From Scleroderma bovista (lineage: Eukaryota > Basidiomycota > Agaricomycetes > Boletales > Sclerodermataceae), in assembly GCA_037178675.1 (NCBI GenBank), contig JAYMGJ010000098.1, positions 248,001 to 312,000 of the forward strand: a DNA stretch of 64,000 nt, read 5' to 3'. Shown one piece after another: positions 36,526 through 47,464 of this stretch; the first letter of the stretch is position 1, and each line of letters begins with the position of its first letter. The notes under the pieces are model-generated. The model saw nothing but the letters and a program-made list of their open reading frames with translations, had not been told where the DNA came from and did not search any database. Position numbers and translations under genes: made by a program.

Positions 36526-37472
36526 TTACTCAGAATCATGCCAATTGACCTGTCTGTAGATCCTTACCGTTCCCTGTCGTTTCACTATGGCCCTGTGTTG
36601 TCGGCCTGAAGGACCACCCCGCAGCTCATCACCTTCATAAAGAAACATCTCTGCCTTGGACTCCGGATCACGATGTAGCTTGGGCTGTATAACTAACCGG
36701 CCAAAGGGCCCCTGAGACAAGCGTAATATCTTTTCTCGTTGCTCGCGCGTGCTGACATTACCTGACAGTAATGGACACAAGGTTTCGAGGAGATAATATT
36801 GGGGAGGAGGTAACTTGATGCTTCCTTTCCGAAACTCTGCGATGGCGAGGGAAGGTCGGATGAAACGTGTCAACACAACTTCTTGTCCGCCGTCTGGAGT
36901 AGGTATTGTGTCTATGCTTTGTTCGGAGGGTGGCGTTTTCGAGGATTCTGGAAGGTATGTGATATAGAACTGAGTCCGGAAACGCCTATGCTGAATGAAC
37001 ACAGATAAAGCAGCGAAGGTGGTATTTCTTCACCTTGAATTTATCGGCGGGGTAATCCAAGTCGTGAAGGAATAAAGAAAAGATACATCTGCCTCGCATC
37101 CATTGCAGTGAAGAAACGTTTGGAAATCCATTTTCTGCTCATGAATTGCATATCTGGCCAGCTCCAATGTAGACCTGCTTATAGGACGGGGAGACACTGG
37201 AGATGCAATGAGCAGCCCCGTCTCTTCAAATGTTTCTCGGATAGCAGTCATTGCTAAGGATGTATCCTGATTAGCATCGAAATTCCCCCCAGGAAAGACC
37301 TTCCGGGTCGGACAGCTTAGTCCGGTACAAAGACGCAATGACGGTTTCTCACGTGTGTGCCCGCAAAAGAACGTGCCTGAGTGTTGCGTTGGACGAGTAA
37401 AACTTCGTTATGTTCATTGACAAGAATCAAACTAGCAGATGGGCGGGGTTCGTCCGATACTATGGTGGACAT
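36526..37472 (-). CDS. NUDIX hydrolase, NUDT19-like
   Basis: ATG at 37472 (MSTIVSDEPRPSASLILVNE) is preferred; the frame extends upstream only through GTG codons. VLLVQRNTQARSFAGTHV is spliced to FPGGNFDANQDTSLAMTAIR and ETFEETGLLI. The core R-E-x-x-E-E-T-G of the NUDIX box is intact, but the first Glu of G-x5-E is replaced (Asn/Gln/Asp here), as in NUDT19-type CoA and nucleotide-sugar hydrolases. After a second intron: RFRTQFYITYLPESS, then a C-terminal region with IKLPPPQYYLLETL, which in relatives forms the substrate cap. No clear peroxisomal signal (it ends NWHDSE). About 270 residues. Substrate not decidable from sequence. Confidence 0.75.
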
Positions 37473-37803
37473 CCTGGCACGCCCTGTTAGAACAGACAAG
37501 ATGGCACTTGACACAGTGGGTGGTGTCTTGTCAATCGAGATGTGGTTGAGGAGTCGAGGATTGCAGCTGCCAAGGTAAAGTCAGTGGGCCTGTACAACCT
37601 CGCGCCAGGGAGCTCGCACCAGGGGCGAAACAGGCTGCACACCAGCGACATGGAAGCAAATTGGCCAATCGGGCTCGTCGGCAAAAGCACACGTGATCCC
37701 GGGTACTATGTAGATTCACTGCAGCTCCTTAACCCTACGAACTTTGTGCATTGTTTAGACTCGCACACTTTCATCACCGCTTTGGCAGGCAATACCCGTT
37801 GAA
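37473..37803. promoter_or_regulatory. Divergent promoter, NUDIX (-) and UBLCP1 (+)
   Basis: 331 bp between outward-facing starts; both upstream regions must overlap. No TATA box. Confidence 0.45.
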
Positions 37804-39468
37804 ATGCTACTAGCAGATGCTCTCACTACTGGCACTGCCGCGGAACACGACCCATCCACGGAGGTGCGCTCATACATTGGTGTTGCCATCTGACCATACA
37901 CCCCGTTGAAAAGCGGCGCGTAAACAGGTTAACAATGGTTTAAATGTGGACGAAACTTGGATACACTTATCATTTTCATGGGCCGGAAAGAGCTTCAGCC
38001 TCGACTTGGCGGAGTCAGACAGGTATGTCTAGTCTGCTATGCGTAAATCCGCTTCTCATTTCATGGCATAACAGAGTATATGATTTGAAGGCTGCGCTTT
38101 CGACACTTACCACAGTCCCTCCGGAGAGGCAAAAGATTCTCGGACTTGTGAAGGGGAAACTTCCACCGGATGATGGCAAAATGTATAGCTGACACGTCTA
38201 CCTTCGTCCTATGTAGCTGCTCATGACTTTCCGATCGTCAGCTCGGACCTCAAAATCACTCCTGGGAAGAGTTTCACCCTAATCGGAACTCCCGCCGGAG
38301 ATGAGATCAAAGACCCCTCCCGCAAGTCTTCGAATAGACCCCTTGGTGGGATACTTACTTGAACCTGTTTAGAACTGGAGTCGCTACCTGACGTGGTGAA
38401 TGATCTGGACATCGACGTCACCGAAAGCCCTCAGGCAGCAGCAAGATACAAGAATGATCCAAGGAATATTCGCAAAATTCGAGAAGCAACATCGAAACTT
38501 GAAATCAACATTATCCACCCCTTGCGAGAAGGAAAGCGATTACTTGTTCTTGACCTTGACTACAGTAAGACCGTAAGTATTCGCTGGTGAATCATGGCTA
38601 ATCGGAATACGCTTCCCAAAAGCGATACTGGACACTAAGCCCCTTACTTCGGGCTCTTTACCTCCTGCCGAGTGCGCCCGACCTGGTTTACACGAGTTTC
38701 TCGAAAATATATACCCGTACTATGACATATGCATCTGGTCTGTCTCGTTTTCCAATGTCAGATAGCTCATTTACACGTTTTTATAGGTCACAAACTACCT
38801 GGGTATGGCTAGAGGCCAAATTGGTTGAGCTTGGTATGATCGGTGCTACACGGGCATACGAGGTCATTTCAATATCAATTTATTCTGTGACCTTCATAAT
38901 TTGAGCCATTTCTAGATCTCATTCGGTGACTATCCCATCACCCTTTTATGAGACGTGGAGATGACCTTCAGCTTAGTTCTTGATAAAACGTGCATGTTCA
39001 CCGTGTTTTCCGAGCGTAATGGGCAACCCTATTCACACCACGTCAAACCACTCCAGATCATTTGGAATAAGTTCCCTCAATTGTAAGTAGCTGCTTATAC
39101 TATTTTGTGTGAGACTGTGAACTTGCGAGTTCTTGATGTAGTGGTGCAAGGAATACAATCCATGTAGACGATTTGGTAAGTGCAAGAGTACACTTTAAGA
39201 TCCCACTACCCACTTCAAACGCAGAGCAGAAACTTTGCCCTCAACCCTGAGGAAGGACTGAAAATTCATGCTTTCAAGCACGCCCACACAGAGCAGGCCC
39301 AAGCTGACAGAGAATTAGAGAAACTTTCACGTTACATGGTTCACATCGCATTGATGGGTGATTTCCAAACGGTCAACCATAAGGTGAGTCCCATATGTCA
39401 AACAGTGATCACAATCTGACTTGATCCAGGACTGGAAGCGGATTCTTCGGAGCCTTCCAAGACCTTGA
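37804..39468 (+). CDS. ublcp1: Ubiquitin-like domain CTD phosphatase (UBLCP1)
   Basis: UBLCP1 enzymes dephosphorylate proteasome regulatory particles in the nucleus. Exon 1 (37804-37863) gives MLLADALTTGTAAEHDPSTE; exon 2 (37928-38022) gives VNNGLNVDETWIHLSFSWAG and KSFSLDLAESD; exon 3 continues VYDLKAALSTLTTVPPERQK, ILGLVKGKLP. Together they form the ubiquitin-like domain. Then FTLIGTPAGDEI, IHPLREGKRLLVLDLDYT spliced to ILDTKPLTSGS, CARPGLHEFLENIYPYYDIC, IWSQTT..WLEAKLVELGM, and VKPLQIIWNKFPQF. DLDYT is the catalytic D-x-D-x-T of HAD/FCP phosphatases, restored only with the correct splice (donor GTAAGA, acceptor AAAAG). It ends ILRSLPRP at 39468. Exon lengths keep frame. Confidence 0.88.
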
Positions 39469-41173
39469 CCACACCCTATGTCATACCCTATGATCTCCCA
39501 ATAATCCTCGTATGCTCATAGCATTGAGAATGGATACAGCAGTTTTTTGTATGTTGTCGATTTTTTCTGTGTTTGTACTATGTACATATTGTAATCCAGT
39601 AGACACTTCTGTACACATCCCTAGCATCCGTGCTTCAGTAGCAATTGATTCATTGTCCCCTGCCGCCCAGCCATCAAAGACAAAAAAAAAAGAATCGTGA
39701 TAATACACAATACTTGACCAGGTTGACCTGAGGAATTCAGAACCTGGAGTCCTGGACAGAAAACTGTAAACCCCCTCCCCGAACAATCGAGATGGGCGAC
39801 AACCAAGTCGATCGACATCTATCCGTCCCTTCTCCGAGAGAGGTGGACAGATTGCCCAGGTCCACGGTCAAGGTGGTGTCAATCTTGAAATTTTAGAACG
39901 TCAGGGCCGATGATCTGCTGACTTCGACCGAGCGTGCCATGAATGGAAGATACCATCAACCGATGGGTTTCATTGGATCATTGGAAAGGACTGTCTTGTC
40001 TGCTATATGATGCCTGTCGGAGGCGATTTCGTCGCTCTTAGTAGATATTGAGTTCTTTAGCTTCGCGGCATCAGGAACACACCACCCCATCCTTCTGACA
40101 TTCCATCGCTGCATATTGAACCAGGATAAGTCGATTTGGGGTACATCCATGGTGTTCCTGTGGTGGGGAGCAATCTGACTGGATTGCGCTATCGCCGTTA
40201 TACTTTATGCCTCGGTGATCGACCAACGAAGGTCAGTCTGTCCCAGTACTGACTCCATAGTACGAATGTAACCGTTGACACTGCGTTTTAGTTATTCGAA
40301 GCCGTGCACGAGGATATTAGGGCTCAAGAACTTGCGTGGAGAACTGCCCGATACCCAAGAATTTGCACAGGGTTGGGGGCGCGTCTCGAGCCAAAATTAT
40401 CATGTCTTGCACCACCAGTGTTCGCGGTGGGCACCTACTAGTACGCAAGCAGTCTCCGCTAGTATGTACATCCGAAAGCGGTGCTGATACTAAATGGTGC
40501 AAGGACACTGTCCACGGAATACCTCACGTTCTATCCCGCTTCATTGCGAACGCATGCTACTACTTTTCGTTACAATGTCCCCATCAGCACCAGGTCGTAC
40601 AGGCGACCTGGTGATATCTGCCACCGGCTCTTATAAGTGCCTAGGCTTATTGGTGTGAATTAAATTCCCTCGGTGAATGCCAATTCGTGGGCCGTCCTAC
40701 GAAGGTGCTTCATGATCCTATTCCGCACATCACACATACCTCTTGTCCATGACAATTGCATCCTCCATCACCATCCGACTTCTAACCTGATCAAACTACT
40801 TGTCACTGACTCGAAAGTACCAAGGGATGAAGGTGCTAGACAGCAGCCGTCAGCAGGTGGGGATACCTACAACAGTATGAAGGAGTTACTCGAATTATTT
40901 GTGACCATCGTCGGGTTGCCAATACCAAGAGGGTGCAATGTGTCTGAGGCAGTATTACACTGCCAAGCACCAGTAGTGGCTGTCAGGAAGCATCAGTGAC
41001 ATTGCCAGGGTATTTAGAATTATACCATACCCGATAACAGCTGGTCCCGAGTGAGGCCCAGGTAAATCTGGGCCTGCGTAATACTAATGGAGGAGAAGGC
41101 TTGCGAAAGGAGGGAAAAAATCTTCTGTCTGAATGACTCTGCCAGAGCCATTCAGTAGTTGATTGTCTAATAA
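39469..41173. other. Gene-poor stretch with possible coding relics
   Basis: No gene can be supported over 1.7 kb. Two plus-strand fragments look faintly coding. One, about 39925-40047, reads RACHEWKIPSTDG and IIGKDCLVCYMMPVGG before a stop. The other, about 40130-40440, reads LTGLRYRRYTLCLGDRPTK joined over a GT-AG interval to LFEAVHEDIRAQELAWRTAR. Both have stops nearby and no start. They may be remains of a dead gene. Confidence 0.3.
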
Positions 41174-41838
41174 TTATACTTTCATACCCACGAACATTAC
41201 GACCATCGATGTAATGAGATCCGCCAACGGTGTGTTAGCGAACTCTGGCTGCTGCGTCAAAGCGGCCAGGACCTCGCCATGGGAGTAGACTTGGGTGTAA
41301 TTATATTCTGAAGTTGATGTCACTAGGCTTGCAATTGTGCGTGTTATTGGATGGGGTCGAAGATTCTCTGGGAGGCGCGCCAGTGTAAGCTGGGCGAGCG
41401 TGCTAGGGGAAAATCGAAGAAAGAAATTCCGAGTTAAGTTGGACAGGAATCAGATGACAGACATACAGTTCATCCAGTATAAGATACGCAAGAACTAATG
41501 GTGCTACTACCAACAGTCGAGTTTGATTTCTGGCATTTCGCCCCTGATGATTCATGTCACACACTCCTGAGCAGAAACGTATTGAAAGTGCAAGCTACCT
41601 TCAGATCGGAGAGTTCGGCATGTTGTACAAGTGCAGGGAAATCCCCACGAAGCGCGAACCCGCATATTTGAGGAAATGCCTGTTGGTAGGAATCGACTAC
41701 GGGATTTGGTCGGGTCATTGATGTATTTTCCTCCGGTGTGCCGGAGGATGTTCCAGTACCGCCAGTAACAGAGTCCCTAACCTGGTCTTGGAACTCAGTG
41801 GTGCTTGTTGGTGGAGGAGTTGGTGGTCCTTGGGCCAT
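41174..41838 (-). CDS. COP9 signalosome subunit 8-like protein
   Basis: ATG at 41838: MAQGPPTPPPTSTTEFQDQV, then QAFPQICGFALRGDFPALVQ and HAELSDLK. Three exons (41599-41838, 41467-41543, 41174-41402) sum to 546 nt, 181 residues, all in frame. Exon 2 reads NQTRLLVVAPLVLAYLILDE; exon 3 reads LTLARLPENLRPHP, EYNYTQVYSHGEVLAALTQQ and ADLITSMVVMFVGMKV. A small all-helical protein with W/Y-x-x-V-Y near the end resembles the CSN8/PSMD8/eIF3k fold; CSN8, part of the cullin-deneddylating COP9 complex, is the best guess by size. It could be a related helical-repeat protein. It is 116 bp from the divergent NECAP gene. Confidence 0.5.
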
Positions 41839-41954
41839 TTGAATGCGTAGGATGGTTGAGCGGCGTAGACCTGCGTAGACGCTCTCGACGTACAGAGGCT
41901 GCTGACATAAGCCACCCCTCACCTTCAGCCTCCAGTGATCTCCAGTGATTCGAC
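41839..41954. promoter_or_regulatory. Very short divergent promoter, CSN8-like (-) and NECAP (+)
   Basis: Only 116 bp separate the two outward-facing ATG codons, so the promoters and 5' UTRs overlap. Contains the near-repeat CTCCAGTGAT twice (about 41931 and 41940). Confidence 0.5.
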
Positions 41955-42852
41955 ATGGAAGGTTTTGACGACGAGGTCGAGTCTATTCTTTATATTGCCC
42001 GGGAAATCTCAGGTAAGTGGGCTCTCCAAGTGCAGGGTGCATTTTAATTGGTACATCTAGTGTACAAGATTCCTCCGCTCAGAGTCAATGAAGGCCACCG
42101 AGCGAATGATTGGGGTGATCTTGCAAACCCACTGTGGAAGGGCAGACTGCGTATCATAGAGAAAGGAAAAAGTGCAGCTTTGATGTTTGAAGACAGTCAG
42201 ACTGGTACGCTGGCTATTTCCCAACGTGTTCATGGTGGTCAATTCACTCGCGATGATCGCTATAGGTGACCGTGCGCAAAATCTAATATTTCATGCCAGT
42301 AAACTCATCCAAGTATAGTGTTTGCTCGTGCTGATTATGATCCATCGAGGCCATCAGTAGAAGCAGTCCTTGATTCATCCCGCTACTTTGTAGTGAGAGT
42401 GGAGGACACGGGGAAGAAGGCGTACATCGGGATGGGTTTTGCGGAGCGTACAGATAGCTTCGATTTCAGTGCGTATCTTTTTATCATGTGTCAGTATCCC
42501 AGTAACGAACGAGATGCCCTGCATAAGATGTGGCGCTCCAAGACTACTCAAAGTAAGCATTGACATATTGTTGGATAGTTGATCAGGTCTTCCAATAGTC
42601 CGCATCTATAGGCGGTACAATGCAGCCTTGAATCCACCAAGTCCTACTGCGGAAACACCGGCCCCTCACATACCTCTTGGCCCTAAAAAGGATTATTCAT
42701 TGAAAGAGGGACAGACTTTTTCAATATCAATTCCGGGGAAAGGCATAAACCGAGATACAAACAGCAATATTCTGTCAACATGTTCTACGAACACCGGAGG
42801 CGGTGGCGGTGTTCCTCTTTTACCTCCACCACCTAGTGGTAGACGAAAGTGA
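41955..42852 (+). CDS. NECAP-type clathrin adaptor accessory protein
   Basis: NECAP proteins bind the AP-2 ear and clathrin coats through an N-terminal PH-like (PHear) domain and help endocytosis. Start MEGFDDEVESILYIAREIS is spliced to VYKIPPLRVNEGHRANDWGD, WKGRLRIIEKGKSAALMFED, then DPSRPSVEAVLDSSRYFVVR, VEDTGKKAYIGMGFAERTDS and FDF. The joined exons match the family order closely (YKIPP...ANDW...W.G.LRI, SSRYFV.R...G..A+IG+GF.+R.D.FDF). The next junction is unclear; a 45-nt intron ending GAACGAG would give FDFNALHKMWRSK. The C-terminus is Pro-rich, with KEGQTFSISIPGK and VPLLPPPPSGRRK at 42852. Confidence 0.88.
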
Positions 42853-44913
42853 TATCCGGCCAAGAGTAGCCTCAGTCTCATCATTCTCGTATACCAAGTG
42901 CTTGGTAGATAGGTTTCAGTAATTTGATTCGCCCACCTTTACCTGAAGACTGTATTTGACAATGATGATTTTTTTGCCAGCAGACTTTCATCCACGTCGT
43001 TCAAGCACAGGTTCAGTACTTGGCGAGCGGATAAATTGCAAATCACTATGATACGTTAGAGCTACCTCCCACTCCAGTCTCCCATCAACAGAATAACACT
43101 GCTACCGAAATAATTCGGTAGCCGAATGCAAGGTTTACAGGTCAGAAGCTAAATGGGATATGAAAATCAAGAGTGGATATGGGGGAGCAAGGTATGCACT
43201 TCATCAACCATCTAGACATGAAAGGGTCGAAGCCGCGTTCTTGTATCATGAAAACTAGGCAATAGAGATGGCAAGTAACACAAAGAACCCTCGGTCACTT
43301 CCGCAATGGGGACCAAAGTTCTGTTCAGCAAAAGCAAGTGATACGTGAGCAAGTACTGAACGAGAAGACAGTGGAGAGAAGGCTGGTGTCTACGCTGCAT
43401 GGCTTTACCGTTCCTTATCGAAGTTGTGCTAAAGATAGCCATGACACTCAGTAGTAGCAAGAACGAGAGCTGGCAACCCCCGGGCGAGGTCGGGTATCGA
43501 TGACAGACTCGAAAAACGAACGTGGCAGGGCAAAGACAGAACAAGCCAAGCATTGCCAGAATTGTTGTCGTGTGACACGAATCGACACGTAGGTATGGTC
43601 TAGGAATAACCAATGTACTGGATATGATCACGTTAATATCCGACAGAGAACATGGCAGTTTTGCGACGACATCAGGTGCAAATTTATATTAGAGGTCTTG
43701 CTAATGCAATATACTTGTCCGATACTGGTTTGCTAGGCAGTGTTCTTACAAAATCTTGTTCTGCGTAAATCATTCAGAAAGCAGTGACATGAAGCTGCTG
43801 AGGCTACCTGACGTGATCCGCAACGTCCGCCACCAGATGCATCAGAAGTGTGCAGCTGTCCAATAGTCACCACTGGCGCTAGCCAGGAAAGTCACAAGGA
43901 AGTTGCACGCTCCCATAATACCACTTATATGTATGTTTGGTAAAATCACCCAACAAAGCTGCAATGCAGAATATCATTGCTGTGATCGTTAGTTTAGGGG
44001 ACTCAGTCTTACGTTGGAATGTCTGATTCACTACGGTGCGATTCCGCCGCAGACCAATCGCTGATCTGATTTTCAATGTGATGGCGCCAAATGCATAGAG
44101 AGCAAACCTATCTTGCCATCCTTCAGGGGACCAAGTGCAGTCAAGGCCTGTCAGATTAGAAGAGGACTTCCTGATCCCGAACGATCTTGCTAGACATTAC
44201 ATTCAGCGAATATCGTCGTCGTCTTTATATGCTGAAGTTCACAGTATGGTCCAAGGCACTCGGGCATTGACACCTATCCGTTTCTGTATGCATCTGTCAA
44301 GGGTAAGATGAAATAGTCATGTAAGGACTTGCACCAATGCCGTGTCATAATGAATGGGATGCCCAAAAAGATCTGTTGCAATGTAATTATTTGATGATTC
44401 CAGGTGCATACGACACGTCGCATCCAGTGTCAAGGGAAAAATACTGTTCAAGTGTGATCTAAGCATGACTAGTGTCAATATAAGTACGGTTTCCTTCATT
44501 AAATGAAGTGGAGTACACACACCGCTAAAATTGAATTCGCTATGTCATAGAGCAAAATCAAGCCAAGTTCACGGCCTAGGTTCACTCCTTGAAGATGAAG
44601 GTCCCTACACTGACCCCGGTTGGTCACTGTGGTATCTCCATTCCGAAATCCCCAAATGGACAGACACCATGGCAATGAACTAGCAGTCAGTCCCAGCTCC
44701 GAGGATGTCCTCGTCTCTACAGCAACAATTCTAGGAGACAATAAGGTGACTCACTACTACCTGGCCCGTACGAATTACGGCGTCAATTTGGGGCTGGCAG
44801 ACTTTCTTTGTGAGGAACTGTCGAGTTCCTCTTTCGCAGGGTGTGGCTAGGCGGACAAAAGCAATGAAGATGGACAGGTGAAGGACATTCCCTGCAATCG
44901 GGGTAAGGGATCA
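42853..44913. other. Gene-poor stretch after NECAP
   Basis: About 2 kb with no supportable gene. A minus-strand open frame (43879-44178) reads NLTGLDCTWSPEGWQDRFAL, AIGLRRNRTVVNQTFQRK and a hydrophobic TITAMIFCIAALLGDF, but lacks a start codon. A hydrophobic minus-strand frame lies at 43212-43631. Both may be chance or fragments of an unknown membrane protein. Confidence 0.3.
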
Positions 44914-45098
44914 CCGCGGAGAAATGAAAGCGTACGAAAGTGAAATGAAATGAACTGACATTACGGTCGACTACGCTACGACAAAGCTCAGGTCAACAAG
45001 ACCTCGCTGGCACAAATATCTTTCGTGCGCTTTCACTTCTCCGCGGTTGTATGAGCAAATGTTAAGGTGAAATGAAACGAACTGATATTACGGCCGAC
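44914..45098. repeat. Inverted repeat interleaved with a direct repeat upstream of NFS1
   Basis: Left arm 44914-44940 begins CCGCGGAGAAATGAAAGCG; right arm 45020-45046 is its reverse complement with 2 mismatches in 27. Each arm is followed by a copy of a 32-nt direct repeat starting GTGAAATGAAA (44940-44971 and 45067-45098, 28 of 32 identical or better). The 79-nt loop carries a 5-bp hairpin AGGTC-AACAA-GACCT (44990-45004). The unit lies 130-320 bp before the NFS1 ATG. Confidence 0.75.
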
Positions 45099-45230
45099 AG
45101 ACGTAGTGCACTGTGCAGGTCACATGCACTTGACGTGTCGCTGACAAATGCAGACCCAGCTAAATAGCTCGCAAATGTATCGTCATAAGCTCATTGACCA
45201 TAGTCTGACCCCGACTCAATAGTTTTCAAA

Positions 45231-47216
45231 ATGCTGTCGAGAGCCAGCACTAGCTCAGTCACCAAAGCTTCCCTCAGATGCTCAGCAAAGCTAGCCATAG
45301 GAGCCAGAAGAGGTTTTGTACAACCATCTGGGACTGAAATGGCAAATGTTGTGGATGTACCCCCATCTTTCAGGGAGGCGAGCCACTTCACACCTCGCGC
45401 AGGCAGGTCTGATTACTGGATTTTCTATTTTTGCAAAATCGAGCTACTTGTTTCAGATATGTTTGGGTTCAAAGTGGAGGGTCTCGCTCATGAGAAATCG
45501 ACCAATCTGAAGTCTCGTCCCATTTATCTTGACATGCAGGTATGAAGTCAATATTCGAGAGCATCTGTCGCAGCCTTCTCACGAAAACCAGGCTACCACC
45601 CCCGTAGACCCCCGAGTTCTTGATGCCATGCTCCCGTATTTGACAGACCAGTTTGGTAATCCTCATAGTCGCACTCATGCTTATGGGTGGGAAGCAGAGA
45701 AGGCCATAGAGGATGGTCGAAGGGTGATGGTTTTATCTTTATCTCTATACGATCACTCAACAACTGTGAATAGCATGTTGCAGATCTAATTGGTGCAGAA
45801 CCGAAGGATATCGTTTTTACCTCTGGTGCAACAGAGAGCAACAACATGATAATCAAAGGCGTTGCGCGTTTCAACAAGGAAAAGAAGAGACATATTATTA
45901 CCACCCAGACGGTTGGTCATCTCTGCACATCCCCATCTATGTCTTGTCATTTAATCTCCTATCATACTAGGAACACAAATGTGTACTTGATTCGTGCAGA
46001 AATCTTAGCGAAGAAGGATTCGAAATTACATACCTTCCAGTCGAGTCAAATGGCTTGATAAACCTCAAAGCATTGGAAGCTGCCATTCGGCCGGACACTG
46101 CCCTTGTTTCTATCATGTCGGTCAACAATGAAACAGGTGTCATCCAGCCGATGAAGGAGATCGGTGCTCTCCTCCGGGAGCACCGCGGTGTATATCTCCA
46201 CACTGACGCGGCCCAGGCAGTCGGAAAGATACCCATGGATGTCAACGCGGCCAACATCGACCTCATGAGTATCTCGGGGCACAAGCTATACGGTCCTAAA
46301 GGCATTGGGGCTGCTTATGTCCGCCGGAGACCAAGAGTTCGGTTAGATCCAATTTTGAGCGGTGGTGGGCAAGAACGCGGCTTGCGGAGCGGTACACTCC
46401 CGACGGCACTGATAGTGGGGATGGGAGAGGCTGCGCGGATAGCCAAAATAGAGATGACTGTAAGTACCTCTTCATTTGGATGACGTGATGATATCTGCGC
46501 ACCCATTTTGGGATGTTAGCGAGTGGCATCTTTTCGGATCGAAAGGCTGGATTTTGCTGGCTCGGCGATGACAGATGTGCAGGGGTACTGACACAACCCT
46601 TTCGTATCGGACATATCTATTCATCCGCTTACATGCACGCTTTATAGCGAGATCATGCGAGAATTAAGCAACTCTCGGAACGCCTGCTCCATGGGATACA
46701 TTCCCAGGTTGATCATGTCGTTCGAAATGGTGATCCGAATGGGTATCCAGGTTGTGTCAACCTGTCCTTCGCTTACGTCGAAGGCGAGAGCCTTTTAATG
46801 GCCCTAAAGGTGATCAGTACCATTTTAGCGTTTCTCCTTTCTCACTCTCGTAGGAAATTGCACTTTCCTCTGGAAGTGCTTGTACGTCCGCGTCTCTGGA
46901 ACCCTCTTACGTTCTTCGTGCTTTGGGTGAGTCCGGAACGTTACATTTATTTTGCTGCTAAACCCTTGATCAGGTGCGGCTGAAGATATGGCGCATTCTT
47001 CATTGCGATTCGGAATTGGTCGTTTCACCACTGAAGCTGAAGTCGATTTCGTTATACAACATATCGTGCGTGTTGTCCAGCGTCTACGGGATATGAGGTT
47101 TGTTATTTTTCATCTATCATCTTTATTTGACTGACCATTGGCACTTCCCCAGCCCCCTTTGGGAGATGGTACAAGAAGGAATTGACATCAATACTATCAA
47201 CTGGTCCCAGCACTGA
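45231..47216 (+). CDS. nfs1: Cysteine desulfurase, mitochondrial
   Basis: PLP enzyme that takes sulfur from cysteine for Fe-S clusters and tRNA thiolation. Start [20 protein letters not shown] at 45231 is a typical mitochondrial presequence. Blocks in order: RPIYLDMQ spliced to [120 protein letters not shown] (Lys of GHKLYGPKG binds PLP), [12 protein letters not shown], then [20 protein letters not shown] with the persulfide-forming Cys, and [18 protein letters not shown]. It ends [12 protein letters not shown] at 47216. Roughly ten short introns. Full-length and intact. Confidence 0.95.
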
Positions 47217-47464
47217 TGGAGGTGCCTCTGGAATTCTTTTGCCTCATAAGCACTGCTGCATGCTTCCCTTTTCGATAATTTCAGTTCTCATAGTTATCGT
47301 TGTCATTGTGCTAGTATACTGTTTGTGACCACAATAAAGATAATCTGCCACTTTAAATTCCCTACCTACCTCAATAAATAAGCAGTGCTGTGCACGGGCC
47401 TTTCCATATATGAAGTCAACAAATTTGAACTCCGCACAGTTGTTTCTCTTCAACTTCTACCACC

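Noticed and set aside
38550..38640. UBLCP1 catalytic motif reading DLDYS-K in place of DLDYT
   Set aside because: That comes from reading into the intron. With donor GTAAGA after GACTACA and acceptor AAAAG the codon becomes ACG (Thr), giving DLDYT-ILDTKPL.
43212..43631. Hydrophobic minus-strand 139-codon frame as a membrane protein gene
   Set aside because: No family match, no convincing upstream exon or splice pattern; kept only as a remark in the gap entry.
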